A stretch of 64,000 bases of DNA from Arctopsyche grandis. Taxonomy: Eukaryota > Arthropoda > Insecta > Trichoptera > Hydropsychidae. The stretch spans positions 35,199,691-35,263,690 of the forward strand of contig NC_135357.1 of NCBI RefSeq assembly GCF_051622035.1, in the 5' to 3' direction. Under the pieces are notes generated by a model that was given only the letters and a program-made list of their open reading frames with translations, was not told the origin of the DNA and made no database searches. The translations under genes were made by a program, and so were the position numbers. Below are positions 8,449-20,006 of the stretch, piece after piece; the first letter of the stretch is position 1; each line of letters opens with the position of its first letter.

Positions 8449-11138
8449 CTCGATACCTCAAGATCGTTTACTGGAACGCTTGCAGCATACTCAGCAAGCG
8501 GGTCGAATTCGAGCAATTCTTGCTCCAACACTCTATTGATATCGCACTAGTAAACGAAACTTGGCTCAAACCTGGCAATCGACTACACTTCCCAAACTAC
8601 ACTACATACAGAAACGACAGAATAGGCAAAGCCGCCGGCGGCACTGCCATATTCATCAAACACACAATTCAACACAACTTGGCCCCGCGGCCGATCACCA
8701 CAGGGATAGAACTGACATCGGTAGAAGTCTGGACTAACACTGGCACCCCACTCATCCTCCACGCAGTTTACAACCCACCGAAACAACACTTACTCACCAC
8801 AGACTTGGACAAAATATTCAACACTAACAAAGCCACCATTGCCGCAGGCGACCTTAACGCCAAACATTCCAGATGGAACAGTCAAGCCACTAACAAAAAT
8901 GGGAAAACTCTCCTAAGTTATTCCCAACTCTCAAACCCAAAAGTCTCCGTTACGGCCCCAGACGAACCCACAAGAATCCCCACTAACTTCAAAGGCAGAC
9001 CTGATATCTTAGACATCGTTCTAACTCAAAATTTTCCAGGTGCGCAGTCCTTGACTGTAGTAAATGATCTCTCTTCCGACCATCACCCGGTCATACTAGA
9101 ACTCACCAACACCCCCGTAACTATAAACCCCATCCTCCGCAGTACCATATCTTGGGAGAAATTCTCAACTCTCCTTCATCACACCGTCACTTACCCCCAC
9201 TCGATTCACACCACCCAAGATATAGACTCTTCTATTAACGTACTCACTGACGAAATACAGTCAGCCCTTGAAGCCAGCACCACCAGCACACCCCACTCTC
9301 CCCTGCACCCGCAAGCTTTACCCCCCGACATTCGCGATCTTATTCGCCTTAAGAATAGAGCTAGGAAGGCATTCCAAAGGAACAAGGACCCAATCCTCAA
9401 ACAGCGAATGAACAGACTTCAACAAGACGTTAAAAACGCCTTGTGGCAACTACGAAACGACAACTGGGATACCAAACTCAGAGCGCTAGAAGACGGACAT
9501 AACGGTTTCTGGAAACTGTCAAAAATCTTCAGAAGCAACGGCAATAGGATCGACAGGATCAAAGTTGGAGACAAGTTTGTCTACTCCACCGCCGATAAAG
9601 CGGAAGCCCTAGCTGACAGTCTCCAGGACCAATTTTCTCTCTCAAACTCTAACCTGCAAAGCGACTTTTGCCAAATGGTTGAAAGCTCCGTCAATAGCTA
9701 CCTCGAAAACCCAGCCCCAGTACCCATTGTCGCCACCTCGCCGCTTGAAGTCCTAAACATCATCAAAACCATCGCTGCCAAAAAGGCCCCTGGCCCTGAC
9801 GGAATTTCCAACAAAGCTCTAAAAGAACTCCCTCAAAAAGCCATCGCTGCACTCACAGCTATACTAAATGCCACCAACAGAATCTGCTACTTTCCGAGTC
9901 AATGGAAACTCGCCAATGTCATTCTCATCAGAAAACCCTACTCGAACCCCTCCCTCGCAACAAGCTACCGACCCATCAGCTTACTATCCTCACTGAGTAA
10001 GATCCTGGAACGGATCTTAATCTCAAATCTCAATAGCGAGATCACAAAAATTGACCTTCTTCCCAAAACACAATTTGGCTTTAGACCCCAACATTCTGCC
10101 GTTCACCAGATTCACAGAGTCGTTGAAACCGTGATAGACGGCTTCGACCGCAACATGTCTACTGGAGCAATCTTCCTAGACATTTCCAAAGCCTTCGATA
10201 AAGTTTGGCACTCTGGCCTCCTTTACAAAATGATTGCTGCCAACATCACCCCCCACTCAATACGATCTATCGCATCCTTCCTAAGGGAAAGGAAATTTCA
10301 GGTCAAACTCAAGGACCACATATCAACCCAGCGAGGCATCTCCGCTGGGGTACCCCAAGGCTCCATCCTCGGCCCCACGCTATTCAACCTGTACACACAC
10401 GACATACCCACTCCTACACATAGGTACACAAACATCGCACAGTATGCCGATGACACTGCCATCTTAGCGAGCTCCGTCAGCCCCAAGGGTGTCTCGCTCG
10501 CCCTCCAGAAGTACTCGGACCAACTGGTAGCGTGGTACGATAAATGGCTGATGAAAATCAACCCGGACAAAAGTCAGGCAATATTCTTCTCCAGACGTAA
10601 ATATCGGTGCAAACCAGCCAAGCCAGTAATTATAAACGACCAACCAGTCAACTGGACCACGTCTACCCGCTACCTGGGGGTAATAATCGACCGCAAATTA
10701 ACCTGGAAACCCCACATCACTAACGCGGTGCGTAGAGCTAGGGCAGTTGCGTCAAAGCTTTACCCACTATGCAAACCAAACAGCAAACTCTCACTTAAAA
10801 ACAAGTGCTTGCTGTATAAATCCATCATCCGCCCACAAATCACGTACGCGAGCCCCGTGTGGGCTCACACTACCATCTCCAACAGATCCATACTCAGACT
10901 GCAGACAGTACAAAACAAATTCTTGCGTGCCGCGGGCAACTACGACTGGTACACAAGAAACACTATAATTCACAATGACCTAAACATTGACTACCTTGAC
11001 AAACACGTACACAAACTTGCCGTAAACTACTTCAAGTCTCTCGGCAAGGTAGACAATCCCTTAATAAATTCCCTCAGCAAAACCAAACTAATAATTAACC
11101 AAAGGCCCATCGACATTCTGAAGATGGGTATAGGCTAA
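8445..11138 (+). CDS. LINE copy B ORF2, endonuclease and reverse transcriptase
   Basis: 897 residues, starting in the ATGA that overlaps the ORF1 stop, a layout that fits termination-reinitiation. The N-terminal apurinic-type endonuclease shows YWNACSI, NETWL, AGDLNAKHSRWNS and SSDHHPV. The reverse transcriptase in the middle shows APGPDGISNKALK, FLDISKAFDKVW, GVPQGSILGP and YADDTAIL. The C-terminal region holds the usual Jockey-clade thumb and tail. All catalytic positions I can recognise are kept and the frame is uninterrupted, so it may be active. The endonuclease would make the first nick and the reverse transcriptase would copy the RNA there. Confidence 0.95.
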   Translation: MTRYLKIVYWNACSILSKRVEFEQFLLQHSIDIALVNETWLKPGNRLHFPNYTTYRNDRIGKAAGGTAIFIKHTIQHNLAPRPITTGIELTSVEVWTNTGTPLILHAVYNPPKQHLLTTDLDKIFNTNKATIAAGDLNAKHSRWNSQATNKNGKTLLSYSQLSNPKVSVTAPDEPTRIPTNFKGRPDILDIVLTQNFPGAQSLTVVNDLSSDHHPVILELTNTPVTINPILRSTISWEKFSTLLHHTVTYPHSIHTTQDIDSSINVLTDEIQSALEASTTSTPHSPLHPQALPPDIRDLIRLKNRARKAFQRNKDPILKQRMNRLQQDVKNALWQLRNDNWDTKLRALEDGHNGFWKLSKIFRSNGNRIDRIKVGDKFVYSTADKAEALADSLQDQFSLSNSNLQSDFCQMVESSVNSYLENPAPVPIVATSPLEVLNIIKTIAAKKAPGPDGISNKALKELPQKAIAALTAILNATNRICYFPSQWKLANVILIRKPYSNPSLATSYRPISLLSSLSKILERILISNLNSEITKIDLLPKTQFGFRPQHSAVHQIHRVVETVIDGFDRNMSTGAIFLDISKAFDKVWHSGLLYKMIAANITPHSIRSIASFLRERKFQVKLKDHISTQRGISAGVPQGSILGPTLFNLYTHDIPTPTHRYTNIAQYADDTAILASSVSPKGVSLALQKYSDQLVAWYDKWLMKINPDKSQAIFFSRRKYRCKPAKPVIINDQPVNWTTSTRYLGVIIDRKLTWKPHITNAVRRARAVASKLYPLCKPNSKLSLKNKCLLYKSIIRPQITYASPVWAHTTISNRSILRLQTVQNKFLRAAGNYDWYTRNTIIHNDLNIDYLDKHVHKLAVNYFKSLGKVDNPLINSLSKTKLIINQRPIDILKMGIG

Positions 11139-11410
11139 AATTAGCATCCATTTAACTAACCAGACTCAACCACCTCCAAACGGTCCATACCCGTTAACCA
11201 CCCACTAACACACTAACCCCGACAGTATCCCACAGATGTTGCACTAATTTTGCTTAGTGTTCCAGATCGACAAACACTCCACAAGCGAGCAGCCGCCAGC
11301 CCGCACCACAAACATCACCGAGAGTCCGATCCCATACAACTCGTTCGATAGATAGGTTAAGGGAGTGTCACTACCCTATAAACTATCGTTAAAACGCAGC
11401 CACAAAGAAG
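11139..11410 (+). promoter_or_regulatory. LINE copy B 3' UTR with TATA box 33 nt from its end
   Basis: No poly(A). CCTATAAAC places a TATA box at 11377, 33 nt before the last base (11410). The same arrangement is in copies A, C and D. Confidence 0.65.
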
Positions 11411-11524
11411 TCGGAAGTTGAGTCGGACCACAGCTTTCTCTGAGAACTGTCGTTTCCTTTAGACTCCCATCTCTGCTGGTCTTTCCCTGTTCAGTCAAAG
11501 CCACCCACTTCACCCCACGTTACA
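11411..11524 (+). mobile_element. second gypsy LTR, right part
   Basis: Resumes with the duplicated TCGGAAGTTG and runs to CGTTACA at 11524. Confidence 0.9.
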
Positions 11525-12479
11525 ATACACATAAATAAAAAAAGTCAAACATGAATAAAAAATAAAATAAAATATTACATTAAATTAAAAATGTCACAGG
11601 TACATAAAACAATAAAAAGTCAATACACAAAACAAAAAGGATGTAAAATAGTATATTTTTTTTTAAATGGTAATCTTTAAAACACTGTGGAGTGGTACTT
11701 ACAAAATCCATGTGGAGTGGCACTTTACAGCTCTCACACATATAACTCGTTTCTTTCCGTAATTTATGTTTTGAACACACGCGACACCTTCTACTCAAAA
11801 TTTTACCACCTTCACGGATATGAACAGGTTGATGTTCGATTGTTTTTGAAAGTCTATGGGCTGGATCAAAATGAGCAGCAGCATGTGTTGATGTTGACGG
11901 CTCATTTATGTTTAAATCTACTATTTCAGGTTCAATCCACGATTTTGCAAGTTCAACCATATAGTCGTGGAATTTTAGTTTTTTATCAGGGTTCAGATTT
12001 TGATAAACCTTGAATGAGTTTAATATAGCACAGTGTAATAAATAGAATGTCACTTTTTTTGTCCACTTCATTGTTTTACGGAAAATGGGATAATACGAAA
12101 GGTACTGGTCTGCTAAATCTACTCCACTCATATATAAGTTGTAGTCTATAATACTCTTTGGTTTTATTATAGGGGTATTTGTTCTATAACTGATTTTCCC
12201 GGTCTCGGCCAGTGACGAGTTGTGAATTGTGGAAATCATCTTTATTTCTTTTTTTTATAATTTTTGCATTTCTCAAGTAAGATATCTCCTTTTCGTTGAA
12301 ACGCAATTTGGTCTATTTCGAGTCGAACATTTTTTAAATATTCTGTGAGTCCTTGTGAGTCCATTCAAGATTGCCTCGCAATGTCCCACACATTCTAATT
12401 TTTTCTGAAATTAAATTTGTTGCAAGTTGAACACTATTATAAAAATATTCTGTGTACAAATGGTGCCATTTGCAAAAGC

Positions 12480-13440
12480 AAAATAGATCCATAAATTACA
12501 TTGTATATTTCGTTTTAACCCTTGTCCTAGGTAAATAGAATGCATCATAAAAGAATCAGGGACTTCATTTCAGCTTTTTCTTGGGCTGGCAAAGATTGGT
12601 CAAATTGAATTTTTTTTCAAAAAATCTTTTTATATCGGAATAAAAATGGAAAATATTCTTTGAATACACCTTATTGAGTTATAAAATATGAAAAAAATAA
12701 GCTTATATTTGAAAAAATAATTTTTTTCTAAAAATCTTCACATGGTCAGCAAAAATCGACCATCGAACTGAGTCACTAAAAAACTATCAATTAACTTAAT
12801 TTCTACCGACTGTCTTTTCACTTTATCTATGTACATACATACATACATATGTACGTAATAACAATAGATAAAGTTTTGTGATCATGTGAAAATCTTGATT
12901 TTGGGAAGGGGGCCCCTATCCTATATTTCTATATACATGGATGTGTCTAGATTAGGATTAGATTTTATATTCGGAAACTGTTTACAATTGTATATTTTAA
13001 ATCTTACTATATCGTCGAAGTATAATCAAATGTTATTTTGAAAGTATTAAGTAAATTTAAATAGCTGGTTGATGATGAATCGTCCTATCAAAATTGTTTT
13101 AAGCAATTCAGTTTATATTATTCACGGAAATTTGTTTATTACCATTTTTATTTCAGTAGGTAGTTGTAACATAGGTATTGGTATATACATAATATTGACG
13201 TTGGAAATGGGCCCGGCAAAAGGGCCCACGTTGAAATGTTGAAACTTACATTTCGAGCCTAATACAAAAAGTTAACCAATCTTTGGGCTGTTAAAGCAGG
13301 TATTAGTTGTTTTTGTATATCGTAAGATATTTGTTTTGTTGAAATACCCAAACTTTAGGTCCCAAAGTGCAATATCCTATAAATTTTTACACACGTGAAA
13401 TAGATAAAAAGTTATTTAATTTTACTGAGGGCCCATATTT
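12480..13440. other. AT-rich sequence interrupting the piggyBac relic
   Basis: No gene recognised. Contains TACATACATA microsatellite (about 12830-12855) and two G-rich patches (GGGGCCC near 12907 and 13455). It replaces the transposase core. Confidence 0.5.
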
Positions 13441-13984
13441 TCTAACAGACAGTGGGGCCCACATGCCATCGGGCATATTCGCTTGTATGGCCAGTCCGCC
13501 ACTGCTCATATATCGATCGGAATGTTTGTACTTTGAATAATTTTGGTGCGTCGTCTGGCATATTGCTATTATCAGAAAAATGCAAAAAGGTCAATATTTG
13601 CTTGAATCGATCTCTTGCCGTTTTTCTGAATATTGGCGTTTCGATGTATGGATTGGTGGACCAATTACTCGAAATAGAATATTTTCGAACTAGTCCCATA
13701 ATTATGATTAACGCTAACATCTTCTTCATTTCTCCTATGGTTACGTCCGTCCATTTTTTACCATGCTCCGGAATGCTCATTTGTTGCATGATATCTATTT
13801 GTTTCCAGCACTATTTCCTCCAATAAGTCATTACCAATGTATAAGGCCGTGACTTCTTCGACGTTTTCCGGATTTTGAGGGAAAATTTTTAACTCCGGGA
13901 TTTCCCTCAAATGCCTCATTATCTCGAACGGGATCCATTTGAGACCAATCCAGGGTAATTTCATCTTCCGAGTTACTTCATGAC

Positions 13985-14086
13985 TAGTCACCGGAGCCTG
14001 AGGGGGCCGTGTATTGTTCAAAGGTTGTAAATGCATTGTTAAAGGTTTGCCGAACAATGGATAGCACTGTGACTATCCTACCTCTA
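13985..14086 (+). mobile_element. 102-bp hAT-like MITE in piggyBac gene
   Basis: Begins TAGTCACCGG, ends CCTACCTCTA, and is flanked by perfect 8-bp duplications TTCATGAC (13977-13984 and 14087-14094). An inverted copy of identical length is at 15324. 8-bp duplications and TAG ends suit the hAT superfamily. Confidence 0.85.
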
Positions 14087-14216
14087 TTCATGACATATGC
14101 ATTATGCGTGACCCACCTCGCATTGTCAAAAAATCAGAATCATCGTCACTCTCGTTATCATCAATATCGGATTGACGGTCTTCATATACTTCATTTATAA
14201 ACGAATCTTCATCCAT

Positions 14217-15323
14217 TTTGGGGTTTGTTAAAATAAAATAAAATTTAACAGCAAAAAGCTTCACAAAAATTGCACAACACTCGCGAGAACAAAATAAAAT
14301 TTGTCCTTTCCCGGCGACTTTCAGCAGATAACTGAGGAAATAAATAAACGACCGAAAAAATGAAATAGTTTATGAAAGCAACCGAATACAATAGAAACTG
14401 ATTTTTTCTGAAAATTCTTTGTTTAACAAATGTCGAGAAATACACTTTCAACGACAATAATATTGAGTGACGAATGGTTCACAAAATAATAAAACTGAAT
14501 CTTCCGTCGTTTACCAATGGCGGCAACTTAAAATTAATAAAGGCGAGCGGAAATGGTCTGGGTCATTTAAAGGTAATCCATCAAAGGGAGAAATTTCGTA
14601 CAAAAATATGCTGTATTGAAATACAACGTGCTTAGAAATGTGGCCGATAACATTTAGTTATCTATAAAATATTTAGAGACAAAAGTAAATGATATTGAAT
14701 CACTTGAAACTTCAGTCGAATCTACGTGAAAACAATAGAGATGTACTTTTTACCGAAAGCTCTTGCAAAATAAAAAAAAAGTGTCTAATTTGTATGATCA
14801 CGAGAAGTCCCCTAATAAATCAAGGGAAGTGCATACAAAAAAAAACTTTCTATTGAAGAAACTGCTCTCAAGTATAAAATAAAACGTCACTGGTAAAAAC
14901 CAATAAACAATAATGAAGCGAGAGGACTTTGTTTGTACCCCTATTTTGTCGATGTTTATTTTACATTTGTACACCTTTTTTTTTCTTAGTAAAATCTCAC
15001 CGAAAGTATCGAACCCATGCATTTGTCACGATTTGCCTATGATAAAAAAAAAGCCGCCGTCGCACTTGTGACGCTCTTTATGGCCCATAATTTATGGGGG
15101 TAATAAAGAAGTTTGAAAAGCAGTGTTAGTGTGTTGATAAAATATTATTTTTGCGTAATTATTAACGAAAAAATATAAGGTTGCGTGCCACGAGTTGCGA
15201 ATCACTTACATTTCGCCAAAGCAATACGCGTACAATCCACGTTTGCAATACGATACTCGGACTGCGGTGATATTTGAATTAAATAAAAATACAATGAGAA
15301 TTTTCTATGAGATATGTAATTAC
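14217..15323. other. AT-rich intergenic sequence
   Basis: No gene supported. About 14400-14450 and 14740-15010 resemble 16130-16200 and 15880-16060 weakly, so an old diverged repeat is present. Confidence 0.45.
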
Positions 15324-15425
15324 TAGAGGTAGGATAGTCACAGTGCTATCCATTGTTCGGCAAACCTTTAACAATGCATTTACAACCTTTGAACAATACA
15401 CGGCCCCCTCAGGCTCCGGTGACTA
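15324..15425 (-). mobile_element. 102-bp hAT-like MITE, second copy
   Basis: Reverse complement of 13985-14086 with the same length, flanked by perfect 8-bp duplications GTAATTAC (15316-15323 and 15426-15433). Confidence 0.85.
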
Positions 15426-15433
15426 GTAATTAC

Positions 15434-16381
15434 TAAGAATCAATTGAAATCAATAAAAATCAATGAAAATTTAAAATAAACCAAAATCTATAGCACACGT
15501 TCTTAAAAAATTAAACTTTTTCTTTTTGTTCGATATGTCGGTGAAATTTAAAATAAATTCATTCATTTTTTTTCGAAATAATATTATATAAACCCTAATT
15601 GAGACATATTTTGTCTTAAAACAAAATATTATAGCGGGGAAATATTATGGGAAATTTCTTGTTTGGATAGCTTCCCAGAATCCAAAAGTCCCTTAATGGC
15701 CGCTTTTTCATCATCTGAGATATCTGAACCACCCATTTTTTCTTGAAAATCGATTTTTTATTTAATAAACACGGAATGAGAAATAATATTTGATAAAATA
15801 AATTTAACTCACCAGAAATATTCAAAGACAACACTGAGTGATATAAAATCACGAAAATCGGCAAATGATTTCGTGCAAAAACAATGTAGATGTGTTTTCT
15901 TCAGCCGACGCTCGAACACTGTTTTGACGATACAGTTGATACATTTCTTGCATAATGAAAAAAAAGGGTCCGATTTTTTTTGTATGGTCACCAGAAGTAA
16001 CGAAATAAATTTAGGACTAATGGGTGCATTCAGTTGACGAGGGTGTTCTCAAATAGAAAAAAAAGTGAAAGTTTGCGAAAATGGCAAGAGTACCAAGTAA
16101 TATGTCAGGGTACTGTTGATCAAAAATAAAATCATATTAAAATCTTCGAATGTTTTGTTAAACAAATGCCTTTTCGATGAACATTTGCTTTCGAAATTGT
16201 CCTTTTTCGTTATATAATGAACTTTAATATTTAATCGTTGCACGAATTAATTGCAATATATGATAGGAAGTGGCAGGCTGGTCAGTAGAATGTACTAATA
16301 TGCAATTAAAAATATTAGTACTTATGAATAATTCCAATATTTCGGAAACTATCCCGACAGTTGTGATGTTTGGTAATAATT
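15434..16381. other. AT-rich intergenic sequence
   Basis: No gene supported. Short open frames here lack any recognisable motif. Confidence 0.45.
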
Positions 16382-16480
16382 AGACACCGGACCCACAGCA
16401 CGCCGTCCATTGTTCAATTGTTGTAAATGCTTTTTTAAAGGTTCGCTGAACCTTTTTTTTGCACTCTAGCTTTGTAAATA
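16382..16480 (+). mobile_element. diverged hAT-like MITE, third copy
   Basis: Starts TAGACACCGGACCC and shares CATTGTTCAA, GTTGTAAATGC and TAAAGGTTYGC with the 102-bp MITE. Its right end and duplication are not clear. Confidence 0.55.
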
Positions 16481-16599
16481 GAGCCAAACCGCCCCGATTC
16501 CTGGAAAAAGCACGGTCTGTATCCGTAGTCTAGTGATAATGATTGACCACCATTTTTTTTCAAAAATTTCCTTATGATGGATTCACTTTTTAAGCATAT

Positions 16600-17434
16600 T
16601 TAGAAAACATCATACGACGGATAACACAATCCTCCAAAATTCCGCAAATATATAAGCTTGTGAAACCCCGTTTTTGGTTTTGCTAAAAGACTGGAAATAC
16701 AGTCCTGACATTTTATTTTTGGTATTAATAATTTAACAACACACCCCGAGATGTAACCAATAATTTGCATTTGCGAAACCATGTCACAATCCAAGAATTG
16801 TGACGTAGTTTCACAATGTCCTATTTCAACAACGTTGTCATCATTTTCATCCTCAAAACGGTATTTTGAGGACGTTTGATTGATTTGTTGAATAGCTGAT
16901 GTGCAATTCAAGATAGAACTAAGATCCTCATTTCATGGAAATTGAATACCTTTTGAGAATTATTCTAAGTGGTTAAGTAGCTTTTTGTATATTGCCTTAA
17001 ATTGTCTGCTATTAGGATTATTATTGTGTCCTCCGTGCGATCTGATGTTTCCAAATAGTAATTCGATATGATCCTGGCTAAATTTATAAGTGGGAATGAA
17101 TTTTAAACAGTTTTCATCTATTAAATTTTCATACAATTTGCATACAAAGCTTGAAAACTTTGTAAGTCCTAAAAATCCGGTTTTCTGATTGCTTTCTATT
17201 ACGTTTTTAACGGTTTCAAAAATTTTAACCTGCACTAAACAATGGGTGCTTATACCCACGTTGTCTTAAATTTAGCGATTTTAAAATATCGAAAAGATTC
17301 ATTTGAATAAATTTACAAGTAGCTTCATAATTCTTAAATAATGTTATTTGGGTTGCTAATTTGACTTTCATCTTCTGGTTTCTAAATAAAATATGACGTG
17401 ACGTTAATTTATTATCTATGTCAGCGTTACCCAA
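16600..17434 (-). pseudogene. P-element (THAP9-like) transposase relic
   Basis: Three minus-strand open pieces follow the order of a P-type transposase: KMKVKLATQITLF (17225-17434), then GFLGLTKFSSFVCKLYENLI and YKFSQDHIELLFGNIRSHGG with NNNPNSRQFKAIYKKLL (16960-17259), then IGYISGCVVKLLIPKIKCQDC (16600-16911). The KFSQDH.E..F..IRS.GG.NNNP.ARQF signature is diagnostic of the family. The pieces are out of frame with each other, and the N-terminal THAP domain and upstream catalytic part are absent. Confidence 0.8.
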
Positions 17435-17841
17435 CCTGTGGTACGCGAAAAAAAATCAGTAATGGCGGACATGCAGAAATGAATGACTTACAATCATAAA
17501 AATAGAAATATATTTTATATGATTAATAAACATTATCTTAATTAGTCATCGTCGACGTCAATATGTACATTTGATGATCGAAATCTAGCAATCGATTTTG
17601 GAGTGCATTTTTAAATTTACCGCGATAGCGCTCCAATAAATAAATAGCTTGAATTTGACACCTGAGAACAACTCGATAATGATCTTTAATGTTGCAGATA
17701 AAATTGAAAGTATGATTAGGAAATTAGATTTTGGAATCCATGTTTCGAAAATGATCAAACTGGAGTATTTGAAACTTAATTTCATAATTACTTAATAACA
17801 TAATTTCTTATCTGAAAACAAGAATAGTATGTCTCGGGATA
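17435..17841. other. AT-rich intergenic sequence
   Basis: Nothing recognised. Confidence 0.4.
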
Positions 17842-18360
17842 TATTTTATTTTATTTAATTGTCACAAATCAATACACACTCGCCATTACAGATTTGCTCC
17901 AATGCGACGGGTGTACGTTAACGAAATACACAATACATAAACAATCAGAAATCAGAAATACAGTAATACATACATATACAATCAGAATATATAGCATATA
18001 ACAATTAATCAGAAATAATAAACTATGGATTATTGTTAGATTTTTTTGTATACAATTTTTATACATACAATAAATACGAAATTATAGAGATGTCGATAGA
18101 GATATCTATAAATTTCAGATTACTGTGTATAATTATTACAAATTATACACAGGCAGATTTTGTGACAACAGGATTAGATCTAATACCAATTTTCAGGAAC
18201 CGTTTCAGCAATGATCAGATAAAATTGGCAAACTCTGATAGAGAAACGATCGATTTGGAGTCACAAAACCCCCAAATCTAACCAGCAGTGGCGAGGACTC
18301 GAACCTTTGACCTCAGTGATGCTAAATATATACGCTACCACTAAGCCAAACTGCTGGCTA
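17842..18360 (-). mobile_element. tRNA-derived SINE
   Basis: On the minus strand the head reads AGCCAGCAGTTTGGCTTAGTGG with an A-box-like TGGCTTAGTGGTAGCG and a perfect B-box GGTTCGAGTCC (18295-18305). A body follows containing GACTCCAAATCGATCG and TATCAGAGTTTGCCAA, then a tail of TAAAA units. A second copy is at 23790. Confidence 0.85.
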
Positions 18361-18468
18361 TGTACGTGAAAAAATAATTGAAAATTTAAAAGGGTTGAAA
18401 TCGTCTTTTACGCAGTGCTTCCCCAAAACTTAAGAAGCAAACAATTGGATTTCAAACCCCATTGATAA

Positions 18469-18897
18469 CACTGAGCAACAAAAAAAAAATACCAGAGCGG
18501 AGACTAGCCAATCCTAACTAAGTTTGACCCACTGAATTCGAATATGATAATGATTTTTGTTGGTTAGTGATCGTTTAAAAAATGTGCGATTTCTATAGTT
18601 TTTTTGGCTATTGCGGTCTAAAAATCTAGCATTGGATGTGCTCAAAGTGAGTATTGGAATCAATAGTCAGATGTTTTTCCTATTGATTGTTATTTTTTTT
18701 TGTTTTAAAATACTTATAATTAATTTTCTAGCGAATTTTAAAAGTTAAAAATGATTTTTTTTTTTTTACGGATTTTTTCTCCGTGCTATTTTGCGTTTAT
18801 TTGGCTAGTTTTTTATTTCACCACATTCATAAGGATTGGTTTTCTAGTAAAGTCTCTGCTCTGGTAACTCAAAAACGTGATTTTTTGTTGCTCAGTG
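18469..18897. mobile_element. MITE with 17-bp terminal inverted repeats
   Basis: Ends CACTGAGCAACAAAAAA at 18469 and its reverse complement ending 18897. The interior is AT-rich and non-coding. The target duplication is not clear. Confidence 0.75.
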
Positions 18898-19119
18898 TAA
18901 TTTATGAAATGGTGCTTACAAAATGTATGTTCGTCGAATACGGGTTTGTTGAATAGCAAGATACCGAACCACGAGGACACCTAATTTCATAATTGGTCAA
19001 ATGTAAAATTTTTACGTTGCCGGATAGATGGCACTTTTGTACTAATAATTTCAAAATTATTTAAATCAAATGTGTAATATCGTTTTTGATGGTGAAGTAT
19101 TTTTCCATATATCTATGTA

Positions 19120-19255
19120 TCTAATATATAATTTCGAAAGAGACTTTGTAACTATTGTTGTTTCGCAGAAAAATAAATGAATATTCAAATAAATATTTAA
19201 AATATTTACTATGAGATTGGCCATGTTTAAGCTGTTTGTATTACAAATAACACTA
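19120..19255 (+). mobile_element. mini-Helitron relic
   Basis: Starts TCTAATATATAATTTCG AAAGAG-like after an A and ends near CATGTTTAAGC...AACACTAG followed by T. Both ends match those of the Helitrons at 2372-6005, but the 3' GC hairpin and all internal repeats are lost. Confidence 0.6.
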
Positions 19256-19472
19256 GTTATAGATTGATTAGTCTCCGCTCTGATAATTTATTTTTTTGCT
19301 CGTGCTATTATACATTGATGATGATATAAATACATACGTATATTTTCGTTTGGGTTGACTAATTTTATATTTTTATTTATCAGCATCCATTTCGTAAATA
19401 AATACGACAAAAAATTTTAATTGCAGTAGTGAAAATATTGTCATGACCGAGCAGACGCTCAAAAATATTGGT

Positions 19473-19488
19473 GGCCCTGAAAAGGGCC
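19473..19488 (-). terminator. histone 3' stem-loop, H2A copy 1
   Basis: GGCCCTTTTCAGGGCC on the minus strand, the canonical 6-bp stem and 4-nt loop bound by SLBP, 32 nt past the stop codon. Confidence 0.95.
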
Positions 19489-19520
19489 GTTTGATTGTAA
19501 GGAACAGACTCGTTTATCGT

Positions 19521-19895
19521 TTAAGCTTTCTTTTCGGTTTTCTTGGGCAACAAGACAGCTTGGATGTTGGGCAGGACGCCTCCTTGAGCGATTGTCACTC
19601 CAGAGAGCAATTTGTTCAACTCCTCGTCGTTGCGGATGGCCAGTTGGAGATGGCGGGGGATGATTCTGGTCTTCTTGTTGTCGCGAGCGGCGTTTCCGGC
19701 CAACTCGAGGACTTCAGCGGCCAAATATTCCATGACGGCGGCCAAGTAGACGGGGGCTCCGGCTCCCACGCGCTCCGCGTAATTGCCTTTCCTCAGCAGA
19801 CGATGGATCCTGCCCACGGGGAACTGCAGACCAGCTCGGCTGGAGCGCGACTTTGCCTTTCCCTTCACCTTGCCTCCTTTACCACGGCCGGACAT
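19521..19895 (-). CDS. H2A: histone H2A, copy 1
   Basis: 124-residue core histone of the nucleosome. It starts [19 protein letters not shown] and ends [10 protein letters not shown], with the family acidic-patch and docking regions complete ([26 protein letters not shown]). The open frame extends upstream to 20081, but the true start is the ATG at 19895, just downstream of the initiator at 19976. It is divergently paired with H2B (20163). The protein is identical to copy 2 at 34139. No intron, and a 3' stem-loop instead of a poly(A) signal, so it is replication-dependent. Confidence 0.98.
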   Translation of the reverse strand: MSGRGKGGKVKGKAKSRSSRAGLQFPVGRIHRLLRKGNYAERVGAGAPVYLAAVMEYLAAEVLELAGNAARDNKKTRIIPRHLQLAIRNDEELNKLLSGVTIAQGGVLPNIQAVLLPKKTEKKA

Positions 19896-19965
19896 GACGA
19901 GTTGAAGGTGTGTAGCGACGGAGTGAAAGCGAGCACGGTGCGGACTAGCGCACGGTGCGAGAGAC

Positions 19966-20006
19966 GGCGAGCGAATGACAAAAATTTGTTTATACCCGTA
20001 TTTATG
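19966..20006 (-). promoter_or_regulatory. H2A copy 1 core promoter
   Basis: Minus-strand CATAAATA (19999-20006) with the initiator TCATTCGCTCGCC (19966-19978). The A of TCATT (19976) lies 30 nt downstream. The same 13-base initiator occurs at H4 copy 1 and H2A copy 2. Confidence 0.7.

Larger units (their letters stand above)
6720..11410 (+). mobile_element. Jockey-clade LINE copy B, apparently complete
   Basis: Two open frames overlapping at ATGA, a short 5' leader (22 nt) and a 272-nt 3' UTR without poly(A), ending GCCACAAAGAAG. Flanked by a perfect 10-bp duplication of LTR sequence (TCGGAAGTTG). Both frames are intact. The element lies in the same direction as the LTR it interrupts. Confidence 0.92.
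11580..14216 (-). pseudogene. piggyBac-type transposase, broken
   Basis: Minus-strand pieces in order: an acidic N-terminus from an ATG at 14216 (MDEDSFINEVYEDRQSD), a 102-bp MITE insertion (13985-14086), then LLEEIVLETNRY, then in another frame WTDVTIGEMKKMLALIIIMG and STNPYIETPIFRKTARDRF (to 13442). After a gap of about 950 bp, HLYTEYFYNSVQLATNLI with CGTLRGN (about 12240-12475) follows, then DYNLYMSGVDLADQYLSYY and a C-terminal Cys-rich finger (CRVCSKHKLRK, 11580-12239). The catalytic Asp region between 13442 and 12475 is replaced by unrelated sequence. At least two frame changes, one insertion and one large replacement make it non-functional. No flanking TTAA-bounded TIR pair was found. 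Confidence 0.85.

Noticed and set aside
14217-16381. Short AT-rich open frames such as 15616-15864 as genes
   Set aside because: Low-complexity composition, no motif, and lengths expected by chance.
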